Shown here piece by piece: positions 52,659 through 60,303 of a stretch of DNA of 64,000 nt (positions are counted from its first letter, which is position 1; each line of letters opens with the position of its first letter). Origin of the DNA: Firmicutes bacterium OM04-13BH (GTDB lineage: Bacteria > Bacillota > Clostridia > Lachnospirales > Lachnospiraceae). A program made the translations under genes and the position numbers. The notes under the pieces are model-generated. The model was not told the origin of the DNA. It worked only from the letters and a program-made list of their open reading frames with translations, and made no database searches. The DNA is taken from NCBI GenBank assembly GCA_003481745.1, contig QULP01000004.1:353718-417717 (forward strand), written 5' to 3'.

Positions 52659-52760
52659 AAGAGAGTGCAACGCTCTCTTATACAGGTGCAGGACAGAGTC
52701 CTAGTCAATCAGTAAGTGTTCCGCAGGAATGTCCGGTGGACATTTCGCGGGGATACTTAC
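52659..52760. other. Candidate origin of transfer (oriT)
   Basis: Upstream of mobC, 52712-52760 forms a nested inverted repeat: GTAAGT with ACTTAC outermost, CCGC with GCGG inside, and TGTCC with GGACA at the centre. A shorter hairpin AAGAGAG/CTCTCTT (52659-52680) lies beside it. Inverted repeats directly before mobC and relaxase genes are the usual oriT location. No nick site can be assigned by sequence alone. Confidence 0.6.
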
Positions 52761-53344
52761 GCTATTGACATGCCGGGGTTCCAGGGGCAAAGCCCTCTGG
52801 CAAGTTTAGGAACAGCCCAAAGGCTGGCTCCGGTGCAGAGTGGCTTGCCACTTTGCGAAACTTGCCTGTCATCTTCCCACTACTAAACCGATGCCAGCCA
52901 AGCAACATTTCCACACTGCATTATCAACCCTAAATGGAGATGACAGTGGTTTTGTGGTGCAGGGACAGACTGTGGAAGAAATAGAAAAGCTCCCATTTCC
53001 ATAGATTTTTTCTTTCTGAAACAGACTGTTCCTGCATCACTCCGATGCGAAGTATCGGACAATCATGTGCCGTATCCGGCACTCTATCTCTTTTCTTCGC
53101 CTTGCTTGTTCAATCACCCATCTGCCAATGCTTTTCTGTTATATTTTCCTGTTATTTCTGTCTTTCTTTTTCTGGATCTCTTTCCATTTCTGCTAAAAGA
53201 CATCAAAATAGCAGTCATAAACATTTCTCCAATTCATAATATCTGAAATGTCACCACTGCCATTGTCTTTTTCTGCTATTCTATTTTTGTAAAGCTATTC
53301 CTTACTGTCAGTCTGTTTTCCTGTTACTGCTATTTCATAACCAT
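52761..53344. other. Structured non-coding region next to oriT
   Basis: There is no convincing gene here. An outer 9-bp pair GGCAAGTTT (52799-52807) and AAACTTGCC (52858-52866) encloses two smaller hairpins (AGCC/GGCT and GCAGAGTGGC/GCCACTTTGC), a multi-branched fold. Farther on, about 20 bases at 52954-52973 and 53021-53040 form an imperfect long-range inverted repeat. It may include an origin of replication or a structured RNA. Confidence 0.45.
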
Positions 53345-53797
53345 CTAAAAACTGTCTGCAAAATCCAGTGCTGCATCCATATCAGCTTCTTTCTCCCAGT
53401 CCAGATTATCTTCTGCAATCTCTCCATCCGTTTTCTCCATTGTTAGTGTTCTGTCCAGCAGATTAATTTCTCCTACCGATTCTTTTACAAACGGTACAAG
53501 CATTTCCATCAGATTCTTCGCTATAGCCATCGGGGCAGATTCTTTCACTCCATCCCGGACTGCTGTTTCCACTCTTTCCAGAAAAGCATCTTCCTTTTCT
53601 CTGGTTTCCAGATACGGATCTGCTTCATTCCTGTACTCTCTGGAAAAATAATCGTTTAAAGCAACTACAACTGCTCTGGTGTACGATTTATATTTTTCCC
53701 TGTCCATCGTCTGCAAATATTCCCATGCCTGCCTGTCCTGTTCATCACAAAGGTTCAAACGGATATTGGTATTGATGATTTTCCGTTCTTTTCTCAT
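53345..53797 (-). CDS. parR: ParR-like partition adaptor
   Basis: A 150-residue protein overlapping the end of the ParM-like gene by 4 bases. The N-terminal part (NIRLNLCDEQDRQAWEYLQT, SYTRAVVVALNDYF) has the look of a ribbon-helix-helix DNA-binding domain of ParR adaptors in clostridial plasmids. The rest is acidic (ending DAALDFADSF), as expected for the part that contacts the filament. The combination of position after an actin-like gene, size and N-terminal motif supports the call; sequence recognition alone is moderate. Confidence 0.65.
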   Translation of the reverse strand: MRKERKIINTNIRLNLCDEQDRQAWEYLQTMDREKYKSYTRAVVVALNDYFSREYRNEADPYLETREKEDAFLERVETAVRDGVKESAPMAIAKNLMEMLVPFVKESVGEINLLDRTLTMEKTDGEIAEDNLDWEKEADMDAALDFADSF

Positions 53798-54738
53798 ACA
53801 AGCATCCCTCCGTTTCTCTGGATTTTCCTTACGGTCATTGCTTCATAGCCTTTCGCTGTGGCACAGATGTCCCGTACAATTGTCACCCGGCTCTTGTCAT
53901 ATTCTCCAAAATTCTGGATCATACAACCGCCACCGCCGACCACATACAGACGCATCAGTTCTGGATTATATTCCCGTTCTCTCAGCTTATGGAAGATTTC
54001 TTTCGTATAATCTCCGGCAGCTTTACGAATGACTGTCAGATATTTTTCGCCAATATCTGCTGTACCGGTACGGATCACCTGCTCAATCACCAGATCGTCC
54101 ACCACTGTTCCCAGTTCTTTCAACAAGGATTCCCTTACAGTAAGCACACACTGATGCGTTCCATATTTCTCTGTAAAGCATTTCTTCTCTAATGGACGGG
54201 AATTGTTGATATACATGATGTTCATAGTTCCGTTTCCAATATCCACAAGCATGTTGATTCCTTTGAAATCCTGTAAGCGGTAAAAAGCTGCTGCAAATCC
54301 CTGTGGGTAAATATCAGCACCTGCAAACTCTACATGATAGTCTTTGTTACGAAATGTAAAATCCACGCTTTCATTCTGGAGAAGATATTTCTGGAAATCC
54401 TCTTTCTGTGTAGCCACCCAGGTAAGCGGAAGTCCGGCTGCAATGTGTACCTTTGCCTGATTCATTCCTTTCCCATCCAGTTCCCTTGCGATAGCCGCCA
54501 GTGTCAGCACATAATAATCCTCGTCCTGCGTTTTCTTTGCACAGAACTCCTTGTGTTCCTCTCCGATCTGGTAATACATGCCATTGTAAACAAGAAGATT
54601 GTTCTGAAAGATTGGCTCCTTGTCATATCTGGCTACACCGGATGGAAAGCATCTGGTGGCAATTTTCATGTTTCCATACCCATGATCAATCCCGATCACC
54701 ATAACTGTTTCATTATTGTTGTTTTTCATCATTCTCAT
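53794..54738 (-). CDS. parM: ParM/Alp-like actin-family segregation ATPase
   Basis: A 314-residue actin-like ATPase. Nucleotide-binding motifs are VMVIGIDHGYGNMK (phosphate 1), MLVDIGNGTMNIMYI (phosphate 2) and LYVVGGGGCMI (adenosine). These filaments push plasmid copies apart together with a DNA-bound adaptor, here the ParR-like protein encoded directly downstream. Finding such a pair in an integrated element suggests the excised circle can be maintained as a plasmid-like replicon (inference). Several ATG codons cluster at the start; 54738 has the best distance from GAGG. Confidence 0.85.
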   Translation of the reverse strand: MRMMKNNNNETVMVIGIDHGYGNMKIATRCFPSGVARYDKEPIFQNNLLVYNGMYYQIGEEHKEFCAKKTQDEDYYVLTLAAIARELDGKGMNQAKVHIAAGLPLTWVATQKEDFQKYLLQNESVDFTFRNKDYHVEFAGADIYPQGFAAAFYRLQDFKGINMLVDIGNGTMNIMYINNSRPLEKKCFTEKYGTHQCVLTVRESLLKELGTVVDDLVIEQVIRTGTADIGEKYLTVIRKAAGDYTKEIFHKLREREYNPELMRLYVVGGGGCMIQNFGEYDKSRVTIVRDICATAKGYEAMTVRKIQRNGGMLV

Positions 54739-54989
54739 AATCATACCTCATTCTTTCTTTTCTTATCCAATCCTATTAATACTTACGTGAATTGATAAGA
54801 TGGATATTTTATTTACTGGTTCTTTAATAATTCATATTTAGTAACATAGATTATTAATAGCAACGATTTGTCCAGTATGGGATTTACCATATCTGGTTTT
54901 CCTATTTTCTGATGTCCGGAGATAGAAATTTCCTATGACCTGATTGTCCAAAATTGGACTATCTACCCTTAGGCACTTCTCTTCTCCAC

Positions 54990-55304
54990 TTAATCATTTT
55001 CTTCTTCTAATGGAACTTCCCGGATAATATATTCGGTATCGCCATAAAAGCCATACTCATTACGCAATCTATGACGTTCCACATATCCATGATGCTCTAA
55101 TTCCTTAATTGCAGAACGAACAGAATCAATCCCATCTCTGCTCAATGTTGCCAGTCCTTGCATATTGTAATTCCAGTCATCTGGCAAACTTAACATCAGC
55201 GATAATAGACCTTTCGCTTTCAATGTCAGATTCTTATTCTTGAAATGGTGATTACTCATTACCGTAAAATTCTTAGTTCTCTCTACACGAAAAATCTGTG
55301 CCAT
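54990..55304 (-). CDS. Replication-initiator-like helix-turn-helix protein, short
   Basis: A 104-residue winged-helix protein: VERTKNFTVMSNHHFKNKNL, then LKAKGLLSLMLSLPDDWNYN and GIDSVRSAIKELEHHGYVER. This N-terminal domain is common in replisome-organiser or RepA-like proteins of clostridial elements, which usually continue for another 150-200 residues. Here it stops after EVPLEEEND, so it may be truncated or a regulatory form. ATG 55304 follows GGAAGTGGGG. It lies between the parMR genes and the ORF6N gene. Confidence 0.72.
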   Translation of the reverse strand: MAQIFRVERTKNFTVMSNHHFKNKNLTLKAKGLLSLMLSLPDDWNYNMQGLATLSRDGIDSVRSAIKELEHHGYVERHRLRNEYGFYGDTEYIIREVPLEEEND

Positions 55305-55383
55305 GCTCCCCACTTCCTTTCCAGACAGAAAAAGACGCAAGCCATATTCTTATGACTCACGCCTTTCTGCATAACTTACTTTT

Positions 55384-56340
55384 CTATTCTTCTGTTTCCA
55401 ATTCCAATCTCTGTAAAATATCTCTTACAATACCTGCATCTTCAATCAGATTAATTCCAAAACATTTTTTACCTGCATCCTTCAAAGACGCACCCACATG
55501 ATATGCTTTCGTTTTATCAAGAATTAAAAAACGATCATGAAATGCTCTTGTGTACTTCACATCCAGTTTAGGATACTGTGCATTAAAGTTATCTACATCT
55601 GTTTGAGATAATTTTGTCCGTTGCTGTGTATAAACTGTCACCGCCACATTTTCTTTCTTCTTTGACAAAATATTTAATGTTCCTACATCCACATATCCAT
55701 CTACCAGAACAATTTCCATTTCTGCTTTCTGAATCAGTCCTATCAATAAGCTGAATGCATCATATATCTGACCATCAAAAAATATCTTTTGATTAGACTC
55801 CTCATGATCTGATATGTACTCAAAAATCTGCTCCAGTTTTTCATCTGTCTTTTTCTGATATTCCAGTTGTTTTAGCTCAACGTTACTAATCCTTTCAAAC
55901 AAAAGTGCATTGTTGGCTATAAACCGTCGCATTTCTACAAATGCACGCATAATACCTATACTTACATTAATTGCCACCTCGCTATGCAATACACTTGCAA
56001 GCATGGATATTCCCTGCTCTGTAAATACATACGGTAATGTACGTCTGCCACCATAACCATTTTCTGTTCCACTGCCATTTGAGGTGCCAAATTGGCATTT
56101 CAAGTTTTCATATTCATCTTTTGTAAGCTGAAATCGAAAATCTTCTGGAAATCTGGCAATATTTCTTTTAACGGCTCTGTTTAACGCTCCCGTTTCTACC
56201 TGATAAAGCATTGCCAAATCACTATCCACCATGACTTGTTTGTTTCTTACTACATAAATCAGATTTTCAACGTCCGGTGGCATGATTTCAACTATTTGTG
56301 TTTCCACTGGTTCCATTTCTCTTACTTTCTGATCCGCCAT
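55384..56340 (-). CDS. ORF6N-domain protein with C-terminal PLD-like domain
   Basis: A 318-residue protein. The N-terminal ORF6N (KilA-N relative) DNA-binding domain (about 15-120) has NKQVMVDSDLAMLYQVETGA, RFPEDFRFQLTKDEYENLK and LPYVFTEQGISMLASVL. A coiled stretch (about 130-170) joins it to a C-terminal domain (about 180-315) with DGQIYDAFSLLIGLIQKAEM, VDGYVDVGTLN and FHDRFLILDKTKAYHVGASL, which resembles a phospholipase-D-like fold with a partly degenerate HxK motif. It is probably a phage- or element-borne regulator. ATG 56340 follows GAGGAG. A palindrome in its upstream region recurs inside its coding sequence. Confidence 0.8.
   Translation of the reverse strand: MADQKVREMEPVETQIVEIMPPDVENLIYVVRNKQVMVDSDLAMLYQVETGALNRAVKRNIARFPEDFRFQLTKDEYENLKCQFGTSNGSGTENGYGGRRTLPYVFTEQGISMLASVLHSEVAINVSIGIMRAFVEMRRFIANNALLFERISNVELKQLEYQKKTDEKLEQIFEYISDHEESNQKIFFDGQIYDAFSLLIGLIQKAEMEIVLVDGYVDVGTLNILSKKKENVAVTVYTQQRTKLSQTDVDNFNAQYPKLDVKYTRAFHDRFLILDKTKAYHVGASLKDAGKKCFGINLIEDAGIVRDILQRLELETEE
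56083..56108. repeat. Palindrome inside the ORF6N gene
   Basis: In the gene's sense, CTTGAAATGCCA-ATT-TGGCACCTCAA closely repeats the palindrome upstream of the start (56356-56382). It encodes the LKCQFGTS segment inside the ORF6N domain. Confidence 0.6.
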
Positions 56341-56355
56341 TCCATCTCCTCTATA

Positions 56356-56382
56356 ACTTGAAATGCCAAACTGGCATTTCAA
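56356..56382. promoter_or_regulatory. Palindrome upstream of ORF6N gene, candidate operator
   Basis: A perfect dyad with 12-base arms, CTTGAAATGCCA and TGGCATTTCAAG, separated by three bases, lies just before the ribosome site. Its position suits autoregulation by the ORF6N protein. Confidence 0.55.
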
Positions 56383-56516
56383 GCTACTTTACCGCACAAT
56401 CATTTCTTATGAGTTCCCAAAATCCATGTTCCCATTTTACCCTATTTTTCTCATTCTGCCTACTGCTATTTTTCATACAATAATGAGGTCGCAATCCACG
56501 ACCTCATCACCTTCAT

Positions 56517-56864
56517 TTAAACATAAATCAATTCCTTGAGAATAATCTCTTCTGCAATTGCTTTGTGTTGATTAGCAGCTCTTACCCAGGCAATCTGATC
56601 TTTCTCTTTATCCGGCAATGGTTCTTTTTCTTCTAACTGTTTCAGTATTACCTCTTCCCGTTCTCTGGCTGCCTTGTCCACTTCCAGAAGATGCTCTCCA
56701 ATGGTATCCTGTAAAAGCATCACCTGATAGGTTGAATTTCGATAGTTTTTCAGATAATCTCTGCGAAGAAAACCATACTTGCCAAGTTGCTCCATCTGCT
56801 CACCGGATTTATAGGTGAGATTCGGGATCAGATATCCATTTACATTTGTATACGTTAATTCCAT
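56517..56864 (-). CDS. tnpV: TnpV-like transposon protein
   Basis: A 115-residue protein matching TnpV of Tn4451-type elements: ELTYTNVNGYLIPNLTYKSG, LGKYGFLRRDYLKNYRNSTY, then LLQDTIGEHLLEVDKAARER. The function is unknown; members are common on clostridial mobilizable elements. ATG 56864 follows GGAGAG. It is the last gene before the right end of element 1, in the same orientation as the rest of the right half. By chance or design its leader contains a GAGTGCTAA 9-mer like the CIRCE arm. Confidence 0.85.
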   Translation of the reverse strand: MELTYTNVNGYLIPNLTYKSGEQMEQLGKYGFLRRDYLKNYRNSTYQVMLLQDTIGEHLLEVDKAAREREEVILKQLEEKEPLPDKEKDQIAWVRAANQHKAIAEEIILKELIYV

Positions 56865-56895
56865 TTTATTAGCACTCTCCATTTCTCATCATTTT

Positions 56896-56924
56896 TTGAC
56901 CACAAATTTACGACATTTACGACA
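56896..56924. promoter_or_regulatory. Integrase arm-type sites, right end of element 1
   Basis: TTGACCACA (56896-56904) and two adjacent TTTACGACA copies (56907-56915, 56916-56924) match the motifs beside the integrase gene at 44061-44130. This confirms that the right end of element 1 lies between here and 57052. Confidence 0.65.
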
Positions 56925-56967
56925 AATCTGACACTGCTTTACAATACCAGACAAAATGACCGATGCC

Positions 56968-56998
56968 CTGGAAAGCCTGTAAAACAGGCACTTCCAGG
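56968..56998. terminator. Stem-loop at right end of element 1
   Basis: CCTGGAAAGCCTGT pairs with ACAGGCACTTCCAGG around AA(A), giving a strong hairpin between tnpV and the att core. It has no U-run, so it may insulate the element end rather than act as a standard terminator. Confidence 0.45.
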
Positions 56999-57029
56999 AC
57001 ACACAAGACAGGACAAAAATCAACTTCCG

Positions 57030-57052
57030 CTGTCAATAGGTGAGTGCTAATT
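57030..57052. other. Attachment-site core between element 1 and element 2
   Basis: This 23-bp sequence matches 43956-43978 at 21 positions. It contains TGTCAA (the clpB -35 complement) and GAGTGCTAA (one CIRCE arm) but no second CIRCE arm and no -10 hexamer. It marks the right end of element 1 and the left end of element 2. Confidence 0.72.
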
Positions 57053-57132
57053 TTTTGAGATTTTTTTTGCAAACCTTGATTTTACGGGGTTTGCAACACT
57101 TTTTTTCCTTATAATCATCACTTTTTCTTGAT

Positions 57133-57173
57133 TTGACACCATTTTGACACCAATTTTTTTATTTTTGGTGTCA
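57133..57173. promoter_or_regulatory. Arm-type sites of element 2 integrase
   Basis: TTTGACACC occurs twice in direct orientation 11 bases apart, followed by an inverted GGTGTCAA just before the integrase stop codon. This differs from the arm motif of element 1 (TTGACCACA), so the two integrases recognise their own ends but share the target core. Confidence 0.55.
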
Positions 57174-58388
57174 ACTAATTGCTACGCTTTCCAGCCTTGT
57201 GATTTCACTCTCAATTCTGGACATCTCACTTACATGGTTATATACGTCCATTGTTACATCTATGTGGGCGTGTCCCATAATATATTGAAGAACTTTTACG
57301 TCTATCCTCTTTTCTGCCATTCTGGTACAAGCCGTATGTCGCATAATGTGAGCGGATACCGTTGGTAACAATTCAGCATTTCTATGTTCAGTCTTTGCAA
57401 TTTGAACTTCTTTTTTGTTATATGCGTCTACAATATTATATAAGATATTGTTTATTGCACTAGGCATGAGCGGTCTGCCGGACTTTGCCATGAAAATGAA
57501 TCCTTTATAACCGTCTATCTCAACATCTTTTCCTTTTTGAAGCATAAAGTTTAATTTCTTTTGTTCTTCAAATGCTCTTTGTACATCTGATGTCATAGGG
57601 ATAGTTCGGATTCCAGAATCCGTCTTTGGCGTGGAAATATGGAATTTATAGCCATCTCCTAAATCTTTATAAATCAACTGATGGTCAATACTTACCGCTT
57701 TTGTTCTGACATCTACATCTTCCCAAGTCAATCCAATCAGTTCTCCGCACCTTACACCAGTTCCTAACATGATTCTGAGCATTGGATAGTAGGTGTTGTA
57801 TACTTGATTATTTTTCACAAATTCCAGCATTTTTTCCTGTTGTAAAACTGTTAAGGCAATACGTTCTTCTGCCTGTCTACCATAATCACTGATAGAAAAC
57901 TTTGCCGGATTCTTGCGGATAATATCATCATCAACAGCCATTTCCAGTGCCGGATAAATCATATTGTTAATAAATTTTATTGTAGAATATGCGTATCCTG
58001 CTTTAGAAAGTTTTGAGTAAAACGATTTGATGTGTGATGGTAAAATCTGAACAACCTTGATGTTTCCAATTTCGTCTTTGACACGATTCTCCCATGTTTT
58101 CAGATAATTTGCTCTAGTAGATTCTTTCAGCTCCCTAGTGGACATATATCTTTCAAACAATTTATTAAGAGTAAGTTTTTTGATTGCTCCATCGGTTAAA
58201 ATGTTATCTTCCAAGTCTTTTGCAATCTGCTTTTCCTTTTCCCTTAATTCCGGTAAATCCTTTGCATATACTGTCAGACGTTTTCCACTTCTTATATCTG
58301 TATAACGGTAACTATATCTACCATCTTTACGCCAGCTTTCGCCCTCTCTTAATTTTCTTCCTTTATGGTCTTTTCTGCTATTTGCCAT
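57171..58388 (-). CDS. int: Tyrosine recombinase (integrase) of element 2
   Basis: A 405-residue Tn916-type integrase. It has an arm-binding N-terminus (GRYSYRYTDIRSGKRLTVYA) and a core-binding domain. Its catalytic residues are Arg in GVRCGELIGLTW, His-x-x-Arg in SAHIMRHTACTRM, and His plus the Tyr nucleophile in IMGHAHIDVTMDVYNHV. ATG 58388 follows AAAGGA. It is clearly homologous to the integrase of element 1 (shared RKNP, LTWxDVD and GRP(L/I)MP segments), consistent with use of the same chromosomal target. Its end lies about 120 bases from the att core. Confidence 0.94.
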   Translation of the reverse strand: MANSRKDHKGRKLREGESWRKDGRYSYRYTDIRSGKRLTVYAKDLPELREKEKQIAKDLEDNILTDGAIKKLTLNKLFERYMSTRELKESTRANYLKTWENRVKDEIGNIKVVQILPSHIKSFYSKLSKAGYAYSTIKFINNMIYPALEMAVDDDIIRKNPAKFSISDYGRQAEERIALTVLQQEKMLEFVKNNQVYNTYYPMLRIMLGTGVRCGELIGLTWEDVDVRTKAVSIDHQLIYKDLGDGYKFHISTPKTDSGIRTIPMTSDVQRAFEEQKKLNFMLQKGKDVEIDGYKGFIFMAKSGRPLMPSAINNILYNIVDAYNKKEVQIAKTEHRNAELLPTVSAHIMRHTACTRMAEKRIDVKVLQYIMGHAHIDVTMDVYNHVSEMSRIESEITRLESVAIS

Positions 58389-58493
58389 GAGAAACATTCC
58401 TTTCTGTAATAGCCCCCTTTTTTGTTCTCATGACGTGGTTATGTCTATAAATATTATACCATATATCACAAGAAACATAAATGAAAAAGGGTG

Positions 58494-58688
58494 TTATTCT
58501 TCCAGATATGAGAGGTAATTTTTGACTTTTTCTACCGAATAAAGAACCCTACGTCCAATCACAATTTTTGCTCCTGCCTGTTCTCCAATCTTTCTTGCAG
58601 TAGCATGACCACAAGATAACATTGCAGACAATTTATCTATATTTACCGTTATCGGCTGTGAGGTTGGTCTTTCTTTTGTTTTGTTCAT
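58494..58688 (-). CDS. xis: Excisionase of element 2
   Basis: A 64-residue DNA-binding protein: NIDKLSAMLSCGHATARKIG, then AGAKIVIGRRVLYSVEKVKN. It belongs to the Tn916 Xis family and resembles the element 1 protein, especially in GRRVLY. AAAAGGAGGG precedes the ATG. It lies about 100 bases before the integrase gene on the same strand, the normal arrangement for Tn916 elements. Confidence 0.88.
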   Translation of the reverse strand: MNKTKERPTSQPITVNIDKLSAMLSCGHATARKIGEQAGAKIVIGRRVLYSVEKVKNYLSYLEE

Positions 58689-59145
58689 CTGTCAGCCCTC
58701 CTTTTACCGACCTGTATTATCGTCATTTTCTGCACACCAGTAAAAGTATCACTCTCCTTTATCATATGCTTTTTACAAGCAGTCAGACGGCTTCGGCAAG
58801 CTCCGCTGGTATCTCAACCATTCCCATTCCTGTGGGCTGAACCGTGTCATACGGGTGTATCATTATCCTGTGTTGCAGGTCATGGCAGAACGACTTTTCC
58901 AACGGTCGCTCCCAGATCATTGCATGAATCGCTATCTCCCGATTGGAAAAGTCACGGCGTACAACCTCTGATGGCTCACTGCAAGCACAAACGTATCTGA
59001 CTGCTTTATTCAGTTGTCAAAGAACTGTTAGGCTCTTGTCAGCCTGTATCAATTCATTTTTGCAAATGGACTGATACAGAATGATAAGAAAAAGCGGAAC
59101 AGGAAAGAGGGGAGTTTGTTAAATCATGCTCCGCTCAAATATTAC
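58689..59145. other. Non-coding or degenerate stretch at Tn916 orf10 position
   Basis: No gene with a proper start is present. On the reverse strand a frame is open over 58783-59016 (78 codons) and reads like protein (VRRDFSNREIAIHAMIWERP, HPYDTVQPTGMGMVEIPAEL) but has no ATG and ribosome site at its beginning. The same stretch holds an 11-bp inverted repeat (GACTTTTCCAA with TTGGAAAAGTC, about 58888-58955) and a hairpin CTGTATCA/TGATACAG (59044-59079). It may be a decayed small gene. Confidence 0.4.
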
Positions 59146-59385
59146 TTAATGTTCGTCTATTTCAAATTCACATATCATTTTCAAAAGGGCTTCTCTGATA
59201 CGTCCCTTTAATTCCATATCAACCACAATGTATACGTTACCGTACTCATCGTAAAACGGGCGTAAACAGCATTTTGATATGTAGGCTTCATAGAATAACA
59301 ACAGCTTTTCTATGGCGTTTTCGTTACCGTCCACGGCTGATGATATGAGAAAAAATGATGGAAGTGTGTGTTGCTTATTCTTCAT
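59146..59385 (-). CDS. Tn916 orf8-like helix-turn-helix protein
   Basis: A 79-residue protein: AIEKLLLFYEAYISKCCLRP, then YDEYGNVYIVVDMELKGRIR. It matches the short Tn916 orf8 family, annotated as helix-turn-helix. In Tn916, orf7 and orf8 form a late regulatory pair that raises transcription through xis and int into the transfer genes. It overlaps the 3' end of the sigma-factor gene by 11 bases, supporting coupled translation. Confidence 0.82.
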   Translation of the reverse strand: MKNKQHTLPSFFLISSAVDGNENAIEKLLLFYEAYISKCCLRPFYDEYGNVYIVVDMELKGRIREALLKMICEFEIDEH

Positions 59386-59806
59386 TTGTTTTCTTCTCCT
59401 TTAACTGCTTTCTGATTTCTTCAAGTGAATTTCTTCTGTGTCTGTATGATGTGCTTCGGTTGATATTCAGCTTTTCGCCTATCTCCGAATCACTCATATC
59501 CAAGAAGAAAAACATCAATACAATGTTTCGGTTCTGCTCCGGCAACTGTTTCAGTGCTTCTGCAAGTTCTTCATCAAGTACACGGATTTCTGTACCGCAC
59601 ACATCGAACGTTGTATATTCACTTTCGTAATCGTCCCATACAATCAATTTCTCAACAACAATCTCTGGAAGCTCACAAAAGGATACTTCCTTTGCCTGTC
59701 GTCTTGCTAATTCCTTGCGGTAGTTACGGACAATGCCTTTCACAACCTTTTTGAGCTTACAGTCAAACTGACACTGTATTGTCTTTTGGAAGTCTGATGG
59801 TTTCAA
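59375..59806 (-). CDS. Tn916 orf7-like sigma factor
   Basis: A 143-residue sigma-70-like protein. A region-2-like segment (KKVVKGIVRNYRKELARRQA) is followed by a region 4 helix-turn-helix (LKQLPEQNRNIVLMFFFLDM, SDSEIGEKLNINRSTSYRHR). This is the Tn916 orf7 regulator. The start is TTG 59806 behind AAAGGGGG, as in other members where a non-ATG start keeps expression low; a longer frame to 59875 begins before this ribosome site. It precedes and overlaps the orf8-like gene. Confidence 0.85.
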   Translation of the reverse strand: MKPSDFQKTIQCQFDCKLKKVVKGIVRNYRKELARRQAKEVSFCELPEIVVEKLIVWDDYESEYTTFDVCGTEIRVLDEELAEALKQLPEQNRNIVLMFFFLDMSDSEIGEKLNINRSTSYRHRRNSLEEIRKQLKEKKTNEE

Positions 59807-60303
59807 AATCACACCCCCTTTCGCTATGAAGTGAAAAGTATGTATCCCTCTTTCCGCACCATATCTGTACGGCAAGGTGTGATTTGTTGCAGGATTGAAA
59901 AAATTTTTTGTAAATATGAAAACAGCCTATTTGCACCAATAACAAATAGACTGTTTTTAAAACATCTGATATATGAGTTTTTAATTCATGTTCAAGGACT
60001 GATGATGTACTAAGAAAAAGACGGAATAAATTCGGTTGTCGGTATAGACTGCCTGTTTTACTTAGAATCACAAATTGCTCCTTGACCAGAGCAAGCCTGT
60101 GAAAATAGAAAAAGGACAGCTCTGGTTATACCAAAACCGTCCCTATATTTTTGGACATTATAAAAGAGATTACCCACAGAACGGTTTTTTTTATTTACCG
60201 AACGAGGTAATATTTTTATCGAATTTATAGTGCATATAATATGAGTTTTTAACACATTCTAATCACATAACATGAAGTATAAACTCATGCTAGGTGATTA
60301 AAA
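59807..60303. promoter_or_regulatory. Divergent control region between orf7-like and orf9-like genes
   Basis: No gene is evident. The stretch has a hairpin AACAGCCTATTTG/CAAATAGACTGTT (59921-59955). ATATGAGTTTTTAA is repeated exactly at 59971-59984 and 60239-60252. A dyad ATGAGTTT/AAACTCAT (60241-60248, 60281-60288) lies directly before the repressor gene. The repeated ATGAGTTT motif is a candidate operator for the orf9-like repressor. Confidence 0.5.

Larger units (their letters stand above)
43956..57052. mobile_element. Integrative mobilizable element 1, about 13.1 kb, inserted at clpB CIRCE
   Basis: Bounded by a near-identical 23-bp core and by matching integrase arm sites inside each end: TTGACCACA and TTTACGACA types at 44061-44130 and 56896-56924. 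It carries int and xis at the left, an ABC-transporter cargo operon, a MobC/relaxase/DUF6040 module, an oriT-like region, a ParM/ParR-like pair, a RepA-like HTH protein, an ORF6N protein and TnpV at the right. It has a relaxase but no type IV secretion genes, so it would be mobilised by a helper such as the neighbouring Tn916-like element. Confidence 0.82.

Noticed and set aside
54745..54989. Possible parC centromere iterons upstream of parM
   Set aside because: The region is AT-rich with scattered TGTCCA-type words, but I see no regular array of direct repeats.
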